This document shows, one piece after another, positions 1-9,044 of a stretch of DNA of 64,000 nt. The position numbers and the translations under genes were made by a program. The first letter of the stretch is position 1. Each line of letters starts with the position of its first letter. The DNA comes from Mycolicibacterium sp. P1-18 (GTDB taxonomy: Bacteria; Actinomycetota; Actinomycetes; Mycobacteriales; Mycobacteriaceae), in the NCBI RefSeq assembly GCF_008329535.1, contig NZ_NPKR01000004.1, forward strand, positions 620,001-684,000, given 5' to 3'. A model generated the notes under the pieces. The model made no database searches, was not told where the DNA came from, and was given only the letters and a program-made list of their open reading frames with translations.

Positions 1-101
1 GCCAACCCCAACCGCAACGCACCCGACCGCACCGCCCGGTCGAAGACGTCGGCCACGGTCACCCCGCACGCCGCCTCGTCGCGCTCCACGATGACGTCCA
101 C
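1..101 (-). CDS. nagB: Glucosamine-6-phosphate deaminase-like, N-terminus only
   Basis: Only the first 33 codons lie in the window; the gene runs off the left edge. The GTG start shares its first base with the last base of the ROK gene's TAG stop, so the two are translationally coupled. The peptide begins MDVIVERDEA and ends ALRLGLA. This matches the start of NagB, where a short beta strand (MEVVI.. in the family) is followed by a helix and then the LGLATGS phosphate-binding strand. NagB converts glucosamine-6-phosphate to fructose-6-phosphate and ammonia. A NagC/ROK-type regulator directly upstream supports the call. The catalytic residues are outside the window, so this rests on the first strand-helix-strand and on context; 6-phosphogluconolactonase shares the fold. 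Confidence 0.55.
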   Translation of the reverse strand, partial: MDVIVERDEAACGVTVADVFDRAVRSGALRLGL

Positions 102-1297
102 TACCGCCCCAACACCCGTCGCTCGAACACCAGGTCCCACGCCGTGTCCATCGCCGTCGCGATCGCCCCGACCAGGACCGCGTCGTCCCCCAGCTCGCCC
201 CCGACGATGTCGGGCACCAACGGAATCGTCTCGGCCAGCTCGCGGCGCATCGGGTCGGCCAGCAGGTCGACGTTGCGACCGATGCCGCCCGCCAACACGA
301 TCAGCCCCGGGTCCAGCACCGCGGTCACCACCGAGACCACCCGCGCCAGCTTGGACGCCTCGTCGGCCACCACCCGTAACGCACGACCATCACCGGAACG
401 GGCCGCCTCGAACACCGCCTTGGCCGTCGACAACGAAAGCCCCGCCGAGCGGGCCGCCGACACCACCGCGTCACCGGCCGCCACCACCTCCACCGGCCCG
501 GGCCGGTGCGACGTCACCCCGGCCGGGACACGACCGTAGGGCAGGTCGGCGATCTCCCCCGCCGCGCCGCGCGCCCCGCGGAACAGGTTGCCGCCGAGCA
601 GGATTCCCAGGCCGATGCCGGTACCCACGGTCAGGCAGGCCACCACGTCGACGCCCTGCGCCGCCCCGCGGGCGTGCTCGCCGACGGCACACAGATTCGC
701 GTCGTTCTCCACCAGCACCGTCGAGCCGTTGGCGCCGAGCAGCGCCATCAGCTCACCGAGCAGCCCGCGCCGCTCCCAGCCGGGCAGGTTCGGCGAGCGG
801 TGCACCGTGCCGGCGGCGGTGTCGGGGATGCCCGGCGTGCCGACCACGGTGACCACGATGTCGTCGTCCGCCAGCCCGGCTTCGGCGACGGCCTTCGCGA
901 CCGAATCGCCGACGGTGCGCACGAGCATGGCCCCCGACCGGCTGCGGTTGGGCTGCTCGACCCGGGCGACGACGACACCGTCCAGGTCGGCGACCGCAAC
1001 GTGCAGCGCGCGGCGTCCGACGTCGACCCCGACGATGTAGCCCGCGTCCGGTGCGGTCCGGTAGATCACCGCCGCCCGGCCCGGGCGGTCCAGCCGCCGG
1101 CCGATTGGGCGCACCAGGCCGTGTTCCTCCAGGTCGACGAGCGCTTGTCCCACAGTCGGTTTCGACAATCCGGTCGCGGCGGCAATCTCCGGCCGGGTGG
1201 CCTCGCCGTGCTCACGGAGCCGGTCGAGCACCAGCCGCTGGTTGAGCGCGCGCATGTTCGCCGGGGTGCCCGCCTGCGGTGCCGTACGGCCGTCCAC
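101..1297 (-). CDS. ROK-family transcriptional regulator (NagC/XylR type)
   Basis: A 398-residue repressor, normal length for ROK regulators. An N-terminal winged helix-turn-helix (about residues 15-75, with ATGLSKPTVGQAL as recognition helix) precedes a ROK sugar-kinase-like fold. The first phosphate loop reads VGVDVGRRALHVAV and the ROK signature is TVGTGIGLGILLGG followed by RGARGAAGEI. The Cys-x-Cys zinc motif of ROK kinases is absent, as in many actinobacterial regulators. I chose GTG at 1297 because AGGGGAGG sits 6 bases upstream; a later ATG at 1255 is possible. It is followed by a NagB-like gene and diverges from an amino acid permease, with a ROK-type palindrome between them. It probably senses an amino sugar or its phosphate; the ligand is an inference. 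Confidence 0.88.
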   Translation of the reverse strand: MDGRTAPQAGTPANMRALNQRLVLDRLREHGEATRPEIAAATGLSKPTVGQALVDLEEHGLVRPIGRRLDRPGRAAVIYRTAPDAGYIVGVDVGRRALHVAVADLDGVVVARVEQPNRSRSGAMLVRTVGDSVAKAVAEAGLADDDIVVTVVGTPGIPDTAAGTVHRSPNLPGWERRGLLGELMALLGANGSTVLVENDANLCAVGEHARGAAQGVDVVACLTVGTGIGLGILLGGNLFRGARGAAGEIADLPYGRVPAGVTSHRPGPVEVVAAGDAVVSAARSAGLSLSTAKAVFEAARSGDGRALRVVADEASKLARVVSVVTAVLDPGLIVLAGGIGRNVDLLADPMRRELAETIPLVPDIVGGELGDDAVLVGAIATAMDTAWDLVFERRVLGR

Positions 1298-1363
1298 CGC
1301 CACCTCCCCTGCCGTCGACTCCGGAAATTTACACGTGAACTGTCGCACACTCGCGCCGAATAT

Positions 1364-1382
1364 GTTAAGAAACTTTACTAAC
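1364..1382. promoter_or_regulatory. ROK-type operator
   Basis: GTTAAGAAACTTTACTAAC is a 19-base imperfect palindrome (GTTAAGAAA against TTTACTAAC) in the 109-base gap between the divergent ROK gene and the permease. Actinobacterial ROK repressors bind AT-rich [13 protein letters not shown] palindromes, so this is the likely site of autoregulation and permease control. It ends 11 bases before the permease ribosome binding site, so binding could block the rightward promoter. Confidence 0.65.
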
Positions 1383-1406
1383 AAACTACAACGAAGGAGG
1401 TGCGTG

Positions 1407-2831
1407 ATGAGCTCACCGTCGAACGGCGCCGCGACGACGCCCACGCAGCCGGCGCTGGAACGCCAGATCGGCCCGCTGCAGGCCACCGCGATCAACATGA
1501 CCCAGATGTGCGGCATCGGGCCCTTCGTCACGATCCCCGCCATGGTCGCCACCTTCGGCGGACCCGAGGCCATGTTCGGCTGGATCGTCGGCGCCCTCCT
1601 CGCCCTGGCCGACGGCCTCATCTGGGCTGAGCTCGGCGCGGCCATGCCCGGCGCCGGCGGCACCTACATCTACCTCCGCGAAGCCTTCCAGTACCGCACC
1701 GGCCGGCTCATGCCGTTCCTCTTCGTGTGGAGCGCGGTGCTGTTCATCCCCCTGATCATGTCCACCGGCATCATCGGCCTGGTCCAGTACCTCGGCTACC
1801 TGATCCCCGGCGTCACCGACGCCGGCGGAAACACCTTGCTGGGCAAGGCCATCGGCGTCGGCATCACGCTGATCATCATGGCCGCGCTGTTCCGCAAGAT
1901 CGGCCAGATCGGCAAGCTCACCACGGTGCTGTTCGTCGTCATGCTCGTCGCGGTGTTCAGCACCATCATCGCCGCCTACAGCCACTTCAGCGGCGCGCAG
2001 GCCTTCGCCTTCAGCCCCGGCGCCTTCGGCAGCCACGGCACCTTCTGGGCGGGCCTCGGCGCCGGCCTCATCATCGCCGTCTACGACTACCTCGGCTACA
2101 ACACCACCGCCTACCTAGGCGCCGAGATGCGCGACCCCGGCCGCACCATCCCGCGGTCCATCGTCTTCTCCATCCTCGGCATCATGAGCATCTACTTCCT
2201 GCTGCAGATCGGCGTGCTCGGCTCGCTGCCGCTCGAGGAGATCAAGGCCTCCACCTCCGTCGCCTCGTCGGTGCTGGAACAGGCGTGGGGTTCGACTGCG
2301 GCGCAGATCATTACGGTCCTGATCGTCGTCGCCGCCATCGGCTCGGTGTTCGCCGGTCTGCTCGGCGGGTCCCGCGTGCCGTTCGAGGCGGCCCGCGACA
2401 AGGTGTTCCTGCCGGTGTTCGCCAAGCTGCACCCCAAGCTCAACCTGCCCACCGCGGGCGTGATCGCCATGGGCGTCATCACCATCATCGGGTCGCTGTT
2501 CACCCTGACCACGATCATCAACGCCGCCGTCGCGACGCTGGTGATCATCCAGTCGCTGGCGCAGGTCGCCGCGATCGTGGTGCTGCGCCGCCGCCAGCCC
2601 AATCTTGAACGGCCCTACCGGCAGTGGCTGTACCCGGTGCCGACGATCGTCGCGTTGGTCGGGTGGGTGTACGTCTACTACTCGGCGACGTGGCTGTCGA
2701 TCGCGCTGTCACTGGGCTGGATCGTCATCGGCTGCGTGGCCTTCCTGATCTACGCCAAGGCCGAGACCACCTGGCCGTTCGGCCCGAAGGAGATCCGGGA
2801 GACCTACGTCGAAACCGCCGCAGCGCCCTAG
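1407..2831 (+). CDS. APC-superfamily amino acid permease
   Basis: A 474-residue inner-membrane transporter with about 12 hydrophobic segments, the usual length for APC amino acid/polyamine permeases. The first helix carries the unwound substrate-binding GIGPF motif (residues 35-39) after TAINMTQMC. ATG at 1407 follows AAGGAGG with 6 bases of spacing. It is divergent from the ROK regulator and shares the palindrome at 1364-1382, so it is probably repressed by that protein. Its stop overlaps the stop of the convergent FNT channel gene by the bases CTAG. Import of an amino acid or amine is a family-level inference; pairing with a ROK/NagB unit hints at an amino-sugar-linked substrate, which would be unusual for this family. 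Confidence 0.88.
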   Translation: MSSPSNGAATTPTQPALERQIGPLQATAINMTQMCGIGPFVTIPAMVATFGGPEAMFGWIVGALLALADGLIWAELGAAMPGAGGTYIYLREAFQYRTGRLMPFLFVWSAVLFIPLIMSTGIIGLVQYLGYLIPGVTDAGGNTLLGKAIGVGITLIIMAALFRKIGQIGKLTTVLFVVMLVAVFSTIIAAYSHFSGAQAFAFSPGAFGSHGTFWAGLGAGLIIAVYDYLGYNTTAYLGAEMRDPGRTIPRSIVFSILGIMSIYFLLQIGVLGSLPLEEIKASTSVASSVLEQAWGSTAAQIITVLIVVAAIGSVFAGLLGGSRVPFEAARDKVFLPVFAKLHPKLNLPTAGVIAMGVITIIGSLFTLTTIINAAVATLVIIQSLAQVAAIVVLRRRQPNLERPYRQWLYPVPTIVALVGWVYVYYSATWLSIALSLGWIVIGCVAFLIYAKAETTWPFGPKEIRETYVETAAAP

Positions 2832-3643
2832 GACTCGGCGTCCTCCCGCTCGTCCTTCAACCGATCCTTGCTGCGGATCAGCCGCAGCATCGTCACCAGC
2901 GCCAGCCCGCCGAACACGTTCAGCGGTGCGACGTAGGCGAACCAGACCAGCCAGTCGAGGTAGCCGAACGGCGCCTCACCGGAGACGAGCGCGCCAAAGA
3001 TTAACAGCGAGTCCAGGATCGAGTGGAACATCTGCAGGCCGGCCAGGAGGAAGGCGCCCGCGACGGCGGCGGCGATCTTGGCCGGCATCGAGTCGGTGCC
3101 GTGCTGCATGCGCGTCATCAGGGTGATGGCCATGCCGCCGAGCACCGCCAGCGCGATCGACTCCGGGCCGATCGGCGCGTCGACGTAGTGGCTCGCCGAC
3201 TCGACGGTCTGCGCCCGCAGCTTCGGGAAGCCCGTCATGATCAGCCACATCACCAGCCAACCGCCGACCAGGTTGGCCACCAGCGTGCCGCTCCACAGCT
3301 TGAGCAACTGCGCCACGCTGGCGCGCTTGGCGACCACCGTGGTCACCGGCACCAGGAAGCCCTCGGTGAACAACTCGCTGCGGCCCAGCAGGAGCGCGAG
3401 GAACCCGATGGAGAACGCCAAGCCAGCCAGCAACGGGTTGTGGGTCTGGTTCATCACCGACAGGTAGGCCAGCACGCCCAGCGCCACTTCGGTGCCGCCG
3501 AAGAAGCCGGTGGTGAGCACTTCGCGCCACGGGCGGTGCAGCCGCTGGGTGCCCTCCCCGATCATCCGCTGGAAGGCGTCCTCCAGCTCGTCCTCGATGG
3601 GACTGTCGGAGTCGCCGAGGTCGCGCTGGTCGGTCTCGGTCAC
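2828..3643 (-). CDS. Formate/nitrite transporter (FocA/NirC) family channel
   Basis: A 271-residue membrane protein with six hydrophobic segments, typical of the pentameric FNT channels that pass small monovalent anions such as formate or nitrite. The FNT signature is visible as GRSELFTEGFL after the second helix. The N-terminus is a charged cytosolic segment (TETDQRDLGD..). GTG at 3643 is the best placed start, but I see no clear ribosome binding site, so the true start may differ slightly. It is convergent with the APC permease and shares CTAG at the stops. It faces the cutinase gene divergently across about 106 bases. The transported anion cannot be told from sequence. Confidence 0.85.
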   Translation of the reverse strand: MTETDQRDLGDSDSPIEDELEDAFQRMIGEGTQRLHRPWREVLTTGFFGGTEVALGVLAYLSVMNQTHNPLLAGLAFSIGFLALLLGRSELFTEGFLVPVTTVVAKRASVAQLLKLWSGTLVANLVGGWLVMWLIMTGFPKLRAQTVESASHYVDAPIGPESIALAVLGGMAITLMTRMQHGTDSMPAKIAAAVAGAFLLAGLQMFHSILDSLLIFGALVSGEAPFGYLDWLVWFAYVAPLNVFGGLALVTMLRLIRSKDRLKDEREDAES

Positions 3644-3749
3644 GCGCGGGCCGCGTTTGCACTGGTCATCGGTGCCACATACCCCAATTGACGCCGGTTC
3701 ACCGCCGACCCTGGGGTTTGGCTGGCAAACCCCGGGGTACGTCGGCCCC

Positions 3750-4472
3750 ATGACTCTTCGACACCTGCCCCGCCTGCTCGGAGCAGCCGCCCTCTCCGCC
3801 GGCGCGCTCCTCTGCACCACCTCCACCGCGTCGGCGGCGCCCCCGTGCGCGGACGTGGAGGCGGTGTTCGCCCGCGGCACCAACGAGGCACCCGGCGTCG
3901 GTGGGGTCGGCCAGTCGTTCGTCGACGCGCTGCGCGCCCAGCTGGACGGGCGCACCCTTGACGTCTACCCGGTGGACTACCCCGCCAGCGACGACTTCGG
4001 CAACCGGGAGGTGTTCGCCGGCAAGGTGATCGAGGGCGTCCGCAACGCCGGGGACCACGTGCGGGCCACCGCGGCCAACTGCCCCAACACCAAGATCGTC
4101 CTCGGCGGGTACTCCCAGGGCGCGATCGTCGCCGGCTTCGTCACCGCCAACCAGGCCCCGGCCGGGGTGCCCGCCTCGGCGGTGCCCCAGCCCCTCCCGG
4201 CCGACGTCGCCGACCACGTCGCCGCGGTGACGCTGTTCGGCAACCCGTCGCCCCAGTTCCTCCAGCAGTACGACGCACCCCAGCTGACCATCGGGCCGAA
4301 CTTCGTCGACAAGACGCTGCAGCTCTGCGCCCCGGGCGACACCATCTGCGACGGTTCGACCGGCGGGCAGCCGACGTTCGCGCACGCCACCTACGGCTTC
4401 AACGGGATGACCAGCGAGGCCGCGGCGTACGCCGTCGGCCGGATCGCCCCGGCGCCCGCTCCGGCCGCCTAG
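3750..4472 (+). CDS. Secreted cutinase-family esterase
   Basis: A 240-residue precursor. A Sec signal peptide (residues 1-29, cleavage after ASA) is followed by a cutinase alpha/beta-hydrolase domain. The nucleophile elbow is GGYSQGA with the catalytic Ser. The partner Asp lies in the [10 protein letters not shown] segment and the His in FAHATYG. The opening [17 protein letters not shown] is diagnostic of mycobacterial cutinase-like proteins, which hydrolyse short- to medium-chain esters or lipids outside the cell. A short Ala/Pro tail ends the protein. Its TAG stop overlaps that of the convergent MFS gene by CTAG. Confidence 0.93.
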   Translation: MTLRHLPRLLGAAALSAGALLCTTSTASAAPPCADVEAVFARGTNEAPGVGGVGQSFVDALRAQLDGRTLDVYPVDYPASDDFGNREVFAGKVIEGVRNAGDHVRATAANCPNTKIVLGGYSQGAIVAGFVTANQAPAGVPASAVPQPLPADVADHVAAVTLFGNPSPQFLQQYDAPQLTIGPNFVDKTLQLCAPGDTICDGSTGGQPTFAHATYGFNGMTSEAAAYAVGRIAPAPAPAA

Positions 4473-6709
4473 CGCTGCGGGGGCCGCGGCCCGCGCGGCG
4501 GTGGCCCGGGAGGCGGCCGCAACCGGGTGGTCGGCGGTTCGCTGTTCGGGCGCGGCGGCTGCTGCGGCGGACGTTGACGCGGCGGCTGCTGCGGGCGCGG
4601 CGGCTGCGCCTGGCCGCGCGGCATCGGCGCCGGCGGGCGACGCGGTGGCTGAGGTGCCCGGCGCGGCGGCCGCAACCGCATCGCCTGCGTCGCGTCCTCG
4701 GTGTAATCGCGTTGCACCAGGACATCCTGCGAGATGCGGTCCAGCGCCTCCCGGACCTGCGTGCGGTCGGGCGTGGCGTGCAACCCCGCCGACTGGGTGA
4801 GCCCGCTGGTGAGCCACTCCAAGGTGTCCGCGCGCACCAGCTCGACCTCGCGCGCGCCGGCCGGCGTCAGCCAGAACTGGTCGCGGGTACGCGTCGCGTA
4901 ACCGGTCAGCGCCAGCCGGTCGAATGCCGGTTCGAGGATCTCCCGGGGCACGCGCACGTGTTCGGCGATGTCGCTGAGCCGGGCCTGCCCAGCGGCCTGC
5001 CCGAACCGGTACACCTGCAGCAGCGCCCACAACCGGCTGATGTCGAGCTTGCTGCCCGGCCGCTCCGCGATGGCGCGCAGCTGCATGCCCGAGCCCTGCT
5101 TGATCAGCCGGCCGACGGCGTTCTCGAGCAGCTGGTCCGGCGAGTCGGTGGTCGGCATCGCGAAGCCCTCGCCCATGTCGGCCGCGATGCTGACGTCGTT
5201 GCTACGCAACGGCACCTGCTTGAGCATCAGCGCCAGCACGAATCCGACGATGGCCACCGGGGCGGCGTAGAGGAACACCTGATCCAGGGCGTCGGCGTAG
5301 GCCGAGGCGATCGGGGCGGCCATCTCCGGGGACAACGCGTGCAGCGCGTCCGGCGACTGCGCCGCCGCGGCCGGGGCGCCGCTCTTGGCGACGGCGTCGG
5401 CGAGCGGGTCCTTCAGGAAGTTGTTGAACAGCGACCCGAACACCGCCGCGCCGAACGAGCTGCCGATGGTGCGGAAGAACGTGACGCCGGAGGTGGCGAC
5501 GCCCAGGTCGGCGAAGTCGACGGTGTTCTGCACGATGAGGACCAGCACCTGCATGCACATGCCGATGCCCGCGCCCAGGATCACCAGGTACAGCGACTGC
5601 TCGAAGGTCGACGTGTCCGGGCCCATCCGCGACAGCAGCACGAAGCCGACGGCCATCACGGCCGTGCCGGCGACGGGGAAGATCTTGTACTTGCCGGTGC
5701 GACCGACGATCACGCCGCTGCTCATCGACATCGTCAGCAGGCCGAGCACCATCGGCAGGGTGTGCAGCCCCGACGTGGTGGCCGAGACGCCGTCGACGAA
5801 CTGCATGAACGTCGGCAGGAACGTCAGCGCGCCGAGCATCGCGAAGCCGACGACGAACGACAGCGCGCAGCACACCGCGAAGACGGGTTCGCGGAACAGC
5901 CGCATCGGCAGGATGGGTTCCTTCGCGCGCAGCTCGACGAAGACGAAGGCGACGATGGCCACCACCGACCCGACGAACAGGCCGATGATCATCGCCGAGC
6001 CCCACGCGTACTCGCTGCCACCCCAGCTGGTCGCCAGCGTGAGCCCGGTGGCGCCGAGACCGACCAGCACGATGCCGGCGTAGTCGATGACGGGACGGCC
6101 CTTGCGGCCCAGGTTCGGGATGGCGATGACGGCGACGATCAGCACGACGACGGCCACGGGCACGTTGATCCAGAATGCCCAGCGCCAGCTCAGGTGGTCG
6201 GTGAAGAAGCCGCCAAGCAGCGGGCCGATGACCGTCGTGACGCCGAAGACCGCGCCGAGGGCGCCCTGGTACTTGCCGCGTTCGCGCAGTGGGATGACCT
6301 CGCCGATGACCGCGGTCGCGGTGACCATGATCGCGCCGCCGCCGATGCCCTGCAGGGCGCGCGCCGCGATCAGGACATCCAGCGACCCGGCCAGACCGCA
6401 GATCACCGAACCGGCCATGAAGAACAGCACCGCCGCGATGAAGACGGGCTTGCGGCCGAACAGATCGCCGAGCTTGCCGACGATCGCCGTCACCACGGTC
6501 GACGCCAGCAGGTAACTCGTCACCACCCACGCCTGGTGGCCGGCGCCACCCAGGTCGGACACGACGGTCGGCAGCGCCGTCGCGACGATCGTCTGGTCCA
6601 GGGCGGCCAGCAGCATGCCCAGCAGGACCGCCGTGAAGATCAGATTGCGCCGGGAGGTGTCGACCTCGGCGTCACTCGATTGCGGCGGATCGGTCACCGT
6701 GGCCGTCAT
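4469..6709 (-). CDS. DHA2-type MFS drug exporter with a C-terminal winged-helix domain
   Basis: A 746-residue protein. Residues 20-510 form a 14-segment DHA2/EmrB-QacA antiporter, with motif C near the first helices ([17 protein letters not shown]) and motif A as [13 protein letters not shown]. After the last helix, residues 525-670 are soluble and read as a winged helix-turn-helix of MarR/GntR style ([20 protein letters not shown], then [20 protein letters not shown]). Residues 680-746 are a low-complexity Pro/Arg tail. ATG at 6709 starts directly at the exporter. The leader contains a GTTAG-N9-CTAAC palindrome. The exporter is expected to expel drugs or lipids with proton exchange; the fused DNA-binding-like domain is unusual for an exporter. 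Confidence 0.88.
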   Translation of the reverse strand: MTATVTDPPQSSDAEVDTSRRNLIFTAVLLGMLLAALDQTIVATALPTVVSDLGGAGHQAWVVTSYLLASTVVTAIVGKLGDLFGRKPVFIAAVLFFMAGSVICGLAGSLDVLIAARALQGIGGGAIMVTATAVIGEVIPLRERGKYQGALGAVFGVTTVIGPLLGGFFTDHLSWRWAFWINVPVAVVVLIVAVIAIPNLGRKGRPVIDYAGIVLVGLGATGLTLATSWGGSEYAWGSAMIIGLFVGSVVAIVAFVFVELRAKEPILPMRLFREPVFAVCCALSFVVGFAMLGALTFLPTFMQFVDGVSATTSGLHTLPMVLGLLTMSMSSGVIVGRTGKYKIFPVAGTAVMAVGFVLLSRMGPDTSTFEQSLYLVILGAGIGMCMQVLVLIVQNTVDFADLGVATSGVTFFRTIGSSFGAAVFGSLFNNFLKDPLADAVAKSGAPAAAAQSPDALHALSPEMAAPIASAYADALDQVFLYAAPVAIVGFVLALMLKQVPLRSNDVSIAADMGEGFAMPTTDSPDQLLENAVGRLIKQGSGMQLRAIAERPGSKLDISRLWALLQVYRFGQAAGQARLSDIAEHVRVPREILEPAFDRLALTGYATRTRDQFWLTPAGAREVELVRADTLEWLTSGLTQSAGLHATPDRTQVREALDRISQDVLVQRDYTEDATQAMRLRPPRRAPQPPRRPPAPMPRGQAQPPRPQQPPRQRPPQQPPRPNSEPPTTRLRPPPGPPPRGPRPPQR

Positions 6710-6744
6710 GGTGTGCCTCGCTCCGGGTGTCTGTGGATGTCGGC

Positions 6745-6763
6745 GTTAGTTACGCGACCTAAC
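6745..6763. promoter_or_regulatory. Palindromic operator in the MFS exporter leader
   Basis: GTTAGTTACGCGACCTAAC has GTTAG/CTAAC arms and lies 36 bases upstream of the exporter ATG, in the 86-base gap before the kinase gene. TetR and MarR repressors of efflux pumps bind sites of this type. No separate repressor gene is adjacent; the exporter's own fused winged helix or a distant regulator could bind. Confidence 0.5.
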
Positions 6764-6795
6764 AATGTACCCGCCCGACGCCCGCGGTAATCCCG

Positions 6796-8256
6796 TCAGT
6801 CCGCGGAGCCGTACTCGAGCGCCGACTCCGAGGAGTCGACGTGCCCGTTGCTCAGGATGGTCAGCCCGTCGGGCCGCACCTGGTACCTGGCGCCGTCGGC
6901 GGGGTTGACGGCGTCGTAGCCGGACCCGGTCGGCACCGCGCCGTCGATGCGCACGTTGGCACCGTCGCGCAGCCGTTGTCCGTGGTAGTAGTAGCTGCCC
7001 GCCGAATCCTGGCAGATGACCGCCAGCGACGACGCCGTCCTGATCGCGGACACCAGGGTGCCCGAATCGCAACGCGCGGCCTGGCCGACGAAGCCCTTCT
7101 CGTCGACGTTGGACACGCCGGAGACGCGGACGGTGGTCGGCGTGGTGGTGGTCGTCGACGTCTCGGTGGACGAGCTCGGTGGGGCGGCCAACGGGCTCTG
7201 CGGCTGCGACCCGGTGCTGCCGCCGGTGAAGACGATGGCCGCCGCCAGCCCCGCGGCCAGCCCAAGGGTGGCGACGGTGCCCGCGAGCAGCAGCTTCTGG
7301 GTGCGGCCGAACCGGGACGGCGCCGCCGGGGCTTGGGCCGCGACGGCCGGATGCGGCACGTAGGCCGGGGGACGCTCGGCGAACTGCCGGGTGTGGGTGG
7401 GCGCGGCGGGTCGGGGTGCGGCATGGATGGCGGCGGCGGCCGCCCTGGCCAGCTCCCCCGCCGTGGCGTACCGGTCGCCGGGGCTCTTGGCCATGCCCGT
7501 GGCTATGACGGCGTCGAACGCGGGGTTCAGGCCGGGGCGCACCTCGCTGGGCCGCGGCGGCGGCGCGAACATGTGGGCGCTCATCACCTGCCGGATGTCG
7601 GCGGCCTCGAACGGCGCGCGCCCCGTCAGGCACTCGAACAGAAGGCAGGTCAGCGAGTAGACGTCCGACGGCGGGCCACCGGGCTTGCCGCTGAGCCGCT
7701 CGCTGGCCATGTACGCACACGACCCGATGATCAGGCCGGTCTTGGTGACGGTGGCCTCGCCGCCGCCGTTGGCGATGCCGAAGTCGACCAGGTAGGCGAA
7801 GTCGTCCGGCGTCAGCAGCACGTTCTCGGGCTTGATGTCGCGGTGCACCAGGCCGTTGGCGTGCGCCGCGTCCAGGGCTGCGGCGACCTGGCTGACGATG
7901 GCCACCGATCGCTGCGGCGGCAGGACGCCCTTGACGCGCAGCTCGTCCTTGACACTGCCGCCCTCGACCAGGCGCATGTCGATGTAGAGGACGCCGTCGA
8001 TCTCACCGAAGTCGTGCACGGGGATGACGTGGGGTTCCTGCAGCCGGGCGGCGATGCGGGACTCCCGCCGGAACCGGTCGCGATAGCTCGGATCGGCGGC
8101 GACGTCGGCCCGCAGGATCTTCAGGGCCACCATGCGCTCGCGCACGGTGTCATACGCGCGGTAGACCTCACCCATGCCGCCCATGCCGATGAGTTCCTGC
8201 AGTTCGTAGGGTCCGAACCGCGTGCTCGGACGCGGTCCAGCACCCGGGGACGCCAT
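6796..8256 (-). CDS. Transmembrane Ser/Thr protein kinase (Pkn family)
   Basis: A 486-residue receptor-like kinase. The kinase domain covers residues 15-275: glycine loop GMGGMGEVY (24-32), ATP-binding Lys46 in ALKIL, catalytic loop HRDIKPEN and metal-binding DFGIA. The APE motif is altered to ASE. A Pro/Ala juxtamembrane linker leads to one membrane helix at about residues 330-350. A Thr/Ser-rich stalk and an extracellular C-terminal domain of about 100 residues with two cysteines follow, with no family I recognise. ATG at 8256 is preceded by GGAAGGAA. A role in sensing envelope state through the outer domain is inferred from Pkn relatives. Confidence 0.92.
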   Translation of the reverse strand: MASPGAGPRPSTRFGPYELQELIGMGGMGEVYRAYDTVRERMVALKILRADVAADPSYRDRFRRESRIAARLQEPHVIPVHDFGEIDGVLYIDMRLVEGGSVKDELRVKGVLPPQRSVAIVSQVAAALDAAHANGLVHRDIKPENVLLTPDDFAYLVDFGIANGGGEATVTKTGLIIGSCAYMASERLSGKPGGPPSDVYSLTCLLFECLTGRAPFEAADIRQVMSAHMFAPPPRPSEVRPGLNPAFDAVIATGMAKSPGDRYATAGELARAAAAAIHAAPRPAAPTHTRQFAERPPAYVPHPAVAAQAPAAPSRFGRTQKLLLAGTVATLGLAAGLAAAIVFTGGSTGSQPQSPLAAPPSSSTETSTTTTTPTTVRVSGVSNVDEKGFVGQAARCDSGTLVSAIRTASSLAVICQDSAGSYYYHGQRLRDGANVRIDGAVPTGSGYDAVNPADGARYQVRPDGLTILSNGHVDSSESALEYGSAD

Positions 8257-8431
8257 AACGTTCCTTCCCTCACTCCGTCTCGGACCCGCCACTGGGGGTG
8301 ACCTGCCGTGATACCGAAGCGCAAGCAGCACAAGCCAATTGATTCGTGCCCAGGGTACAGGGTCCGCCGCGCCATCGGGGGGTGGCGCAGCGAGGTGTGT
8401 GACGCAGCCCGACGGACCCCGGGCCGACGGG

Positions 8432-8551
8432 TCAGTCGTCGTCGGCGTCGGGGATGCCGCCCGGCGGCGGTGTGGCGTACGCCGGGTTGGCGGGCGGCAC
8501 CTCCCCCGGCATGTCGTCGGAGTCGGTGTCGTCTGGGTCGGGCTGCGTCAT
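8432..8551 (-). CDS. Small acidic Asp/Pro-rich protein (39 aa)
   Basis: ATG at 8551 follows AGGAG with good spacing. The 39-residue product begins MTQPDPDDTDSDDMPGE and ends in three Asp residues. It is strongly acidic, proline-rich and probably unstructured. It lies 11 bases downstream of the 74-residue gene on the same strand, so both are likely one transcript from the SigF-like promoter at 8827-8852. The function is unknown; the good ribosome binding site and operon position are the evidence for it being real. Confidence 0.6.
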   Translation of the reverse strand: MTQPDPDDTDSDDMPGEVPPANPAYATPPPGGIPDADDD

Positions 8552-8562
8552 CGTCGTCACTC

Positions 8563-8787
8563 CTAGGCGTTCGCGCCCTGGACCTGGGCGAGCAACTCGT
8601 GGCAGCGCTTGGCTCGCTCCGAGTCCTGCGCCATGACGTCCTCGAAGAACGAGGCGACGTCGTCGAGGCCCGCGTTCTTGGCGTCCCGGACGTACTGGCC
8701 GTAGTCGTGGCCGGACTTCAGGGAGTGATACTGAAGGGAGATCAGGTCGAAGCTCACGTCGTCGAACCCCGTTTCACCAGTTGCCAT
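8563..8787 (-). CDS. Small conserved-type helical protein (74 aa)
   Basis: The 74-residue soluble protein is predicted mostly alpha-helical, with SLQYHSLKSGHDYGQYVRDA followed by a helix rich in charged residues. ATG at 8787 is preceded by GAAGGAG. A strong SigF-like promoter lies 40 bases upstream, so it is probably induced in stationary phase or stress. I do not recognise a family with certainty; the two predicted helices resemble small ferritin-like or four-helix fragments, but no metal ligands are clear. Confidence 0.72.
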   Translation of the reverse strand: MATGETGFDDVSFDLISLQYHSLKSGHDYGQYVRDAKNAGLDDVASFFEDVMAQDSERAKRCHELLAQVQGANA

Positions 8788-8826
8788 GTCGGCTCCTTCG
8801 TTCGTGGTTGGCTCTCACCGACACCG

Positions 8827-8852
8827 TTACCCGCCACGAGGCGTCCAAAACG
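8827..8852 (-). promoter_or_regulatory. SigF-type promoter
   Basis: On the minus strand GTTT (ending at 8848) and GGGTAA (8832-8827) are separated by 15 bases. This matches the mycobacterial SigF pattern GTTT-N15/16-GGGTA. It sits 40 bases upstream of the 74-residue gene and would drive the two-gene unit of tiny proteins. Confidence 0.7.
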
Positions 8853-9044
8853 GCGCGGCTAGCCACGAAGCGAACGGATCGTCACGGTGAGCCGCCAAAC
8901 GAAGCATCTCGACGTCGATGCGTTGTGCGACAACGTCTTTCACAGCTCACCCGCCGGACGGACCGCGGGACGGGTTACGCTGATCCCGACGGTTGAGCCT
9001 GCAGCCCGACATTCGAGGTCCGCCCCACAGATCGGCTCCCGTCA

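Noticed and set aside
4574..6790. A 738-codon open frame on the plus strand opposite the MFS exporter
   Set aside because: It is His/Arg/Asp-rich with no domain and mirrors the codon bias of the exporter on the other strand, a normal effect of high third-position GC.
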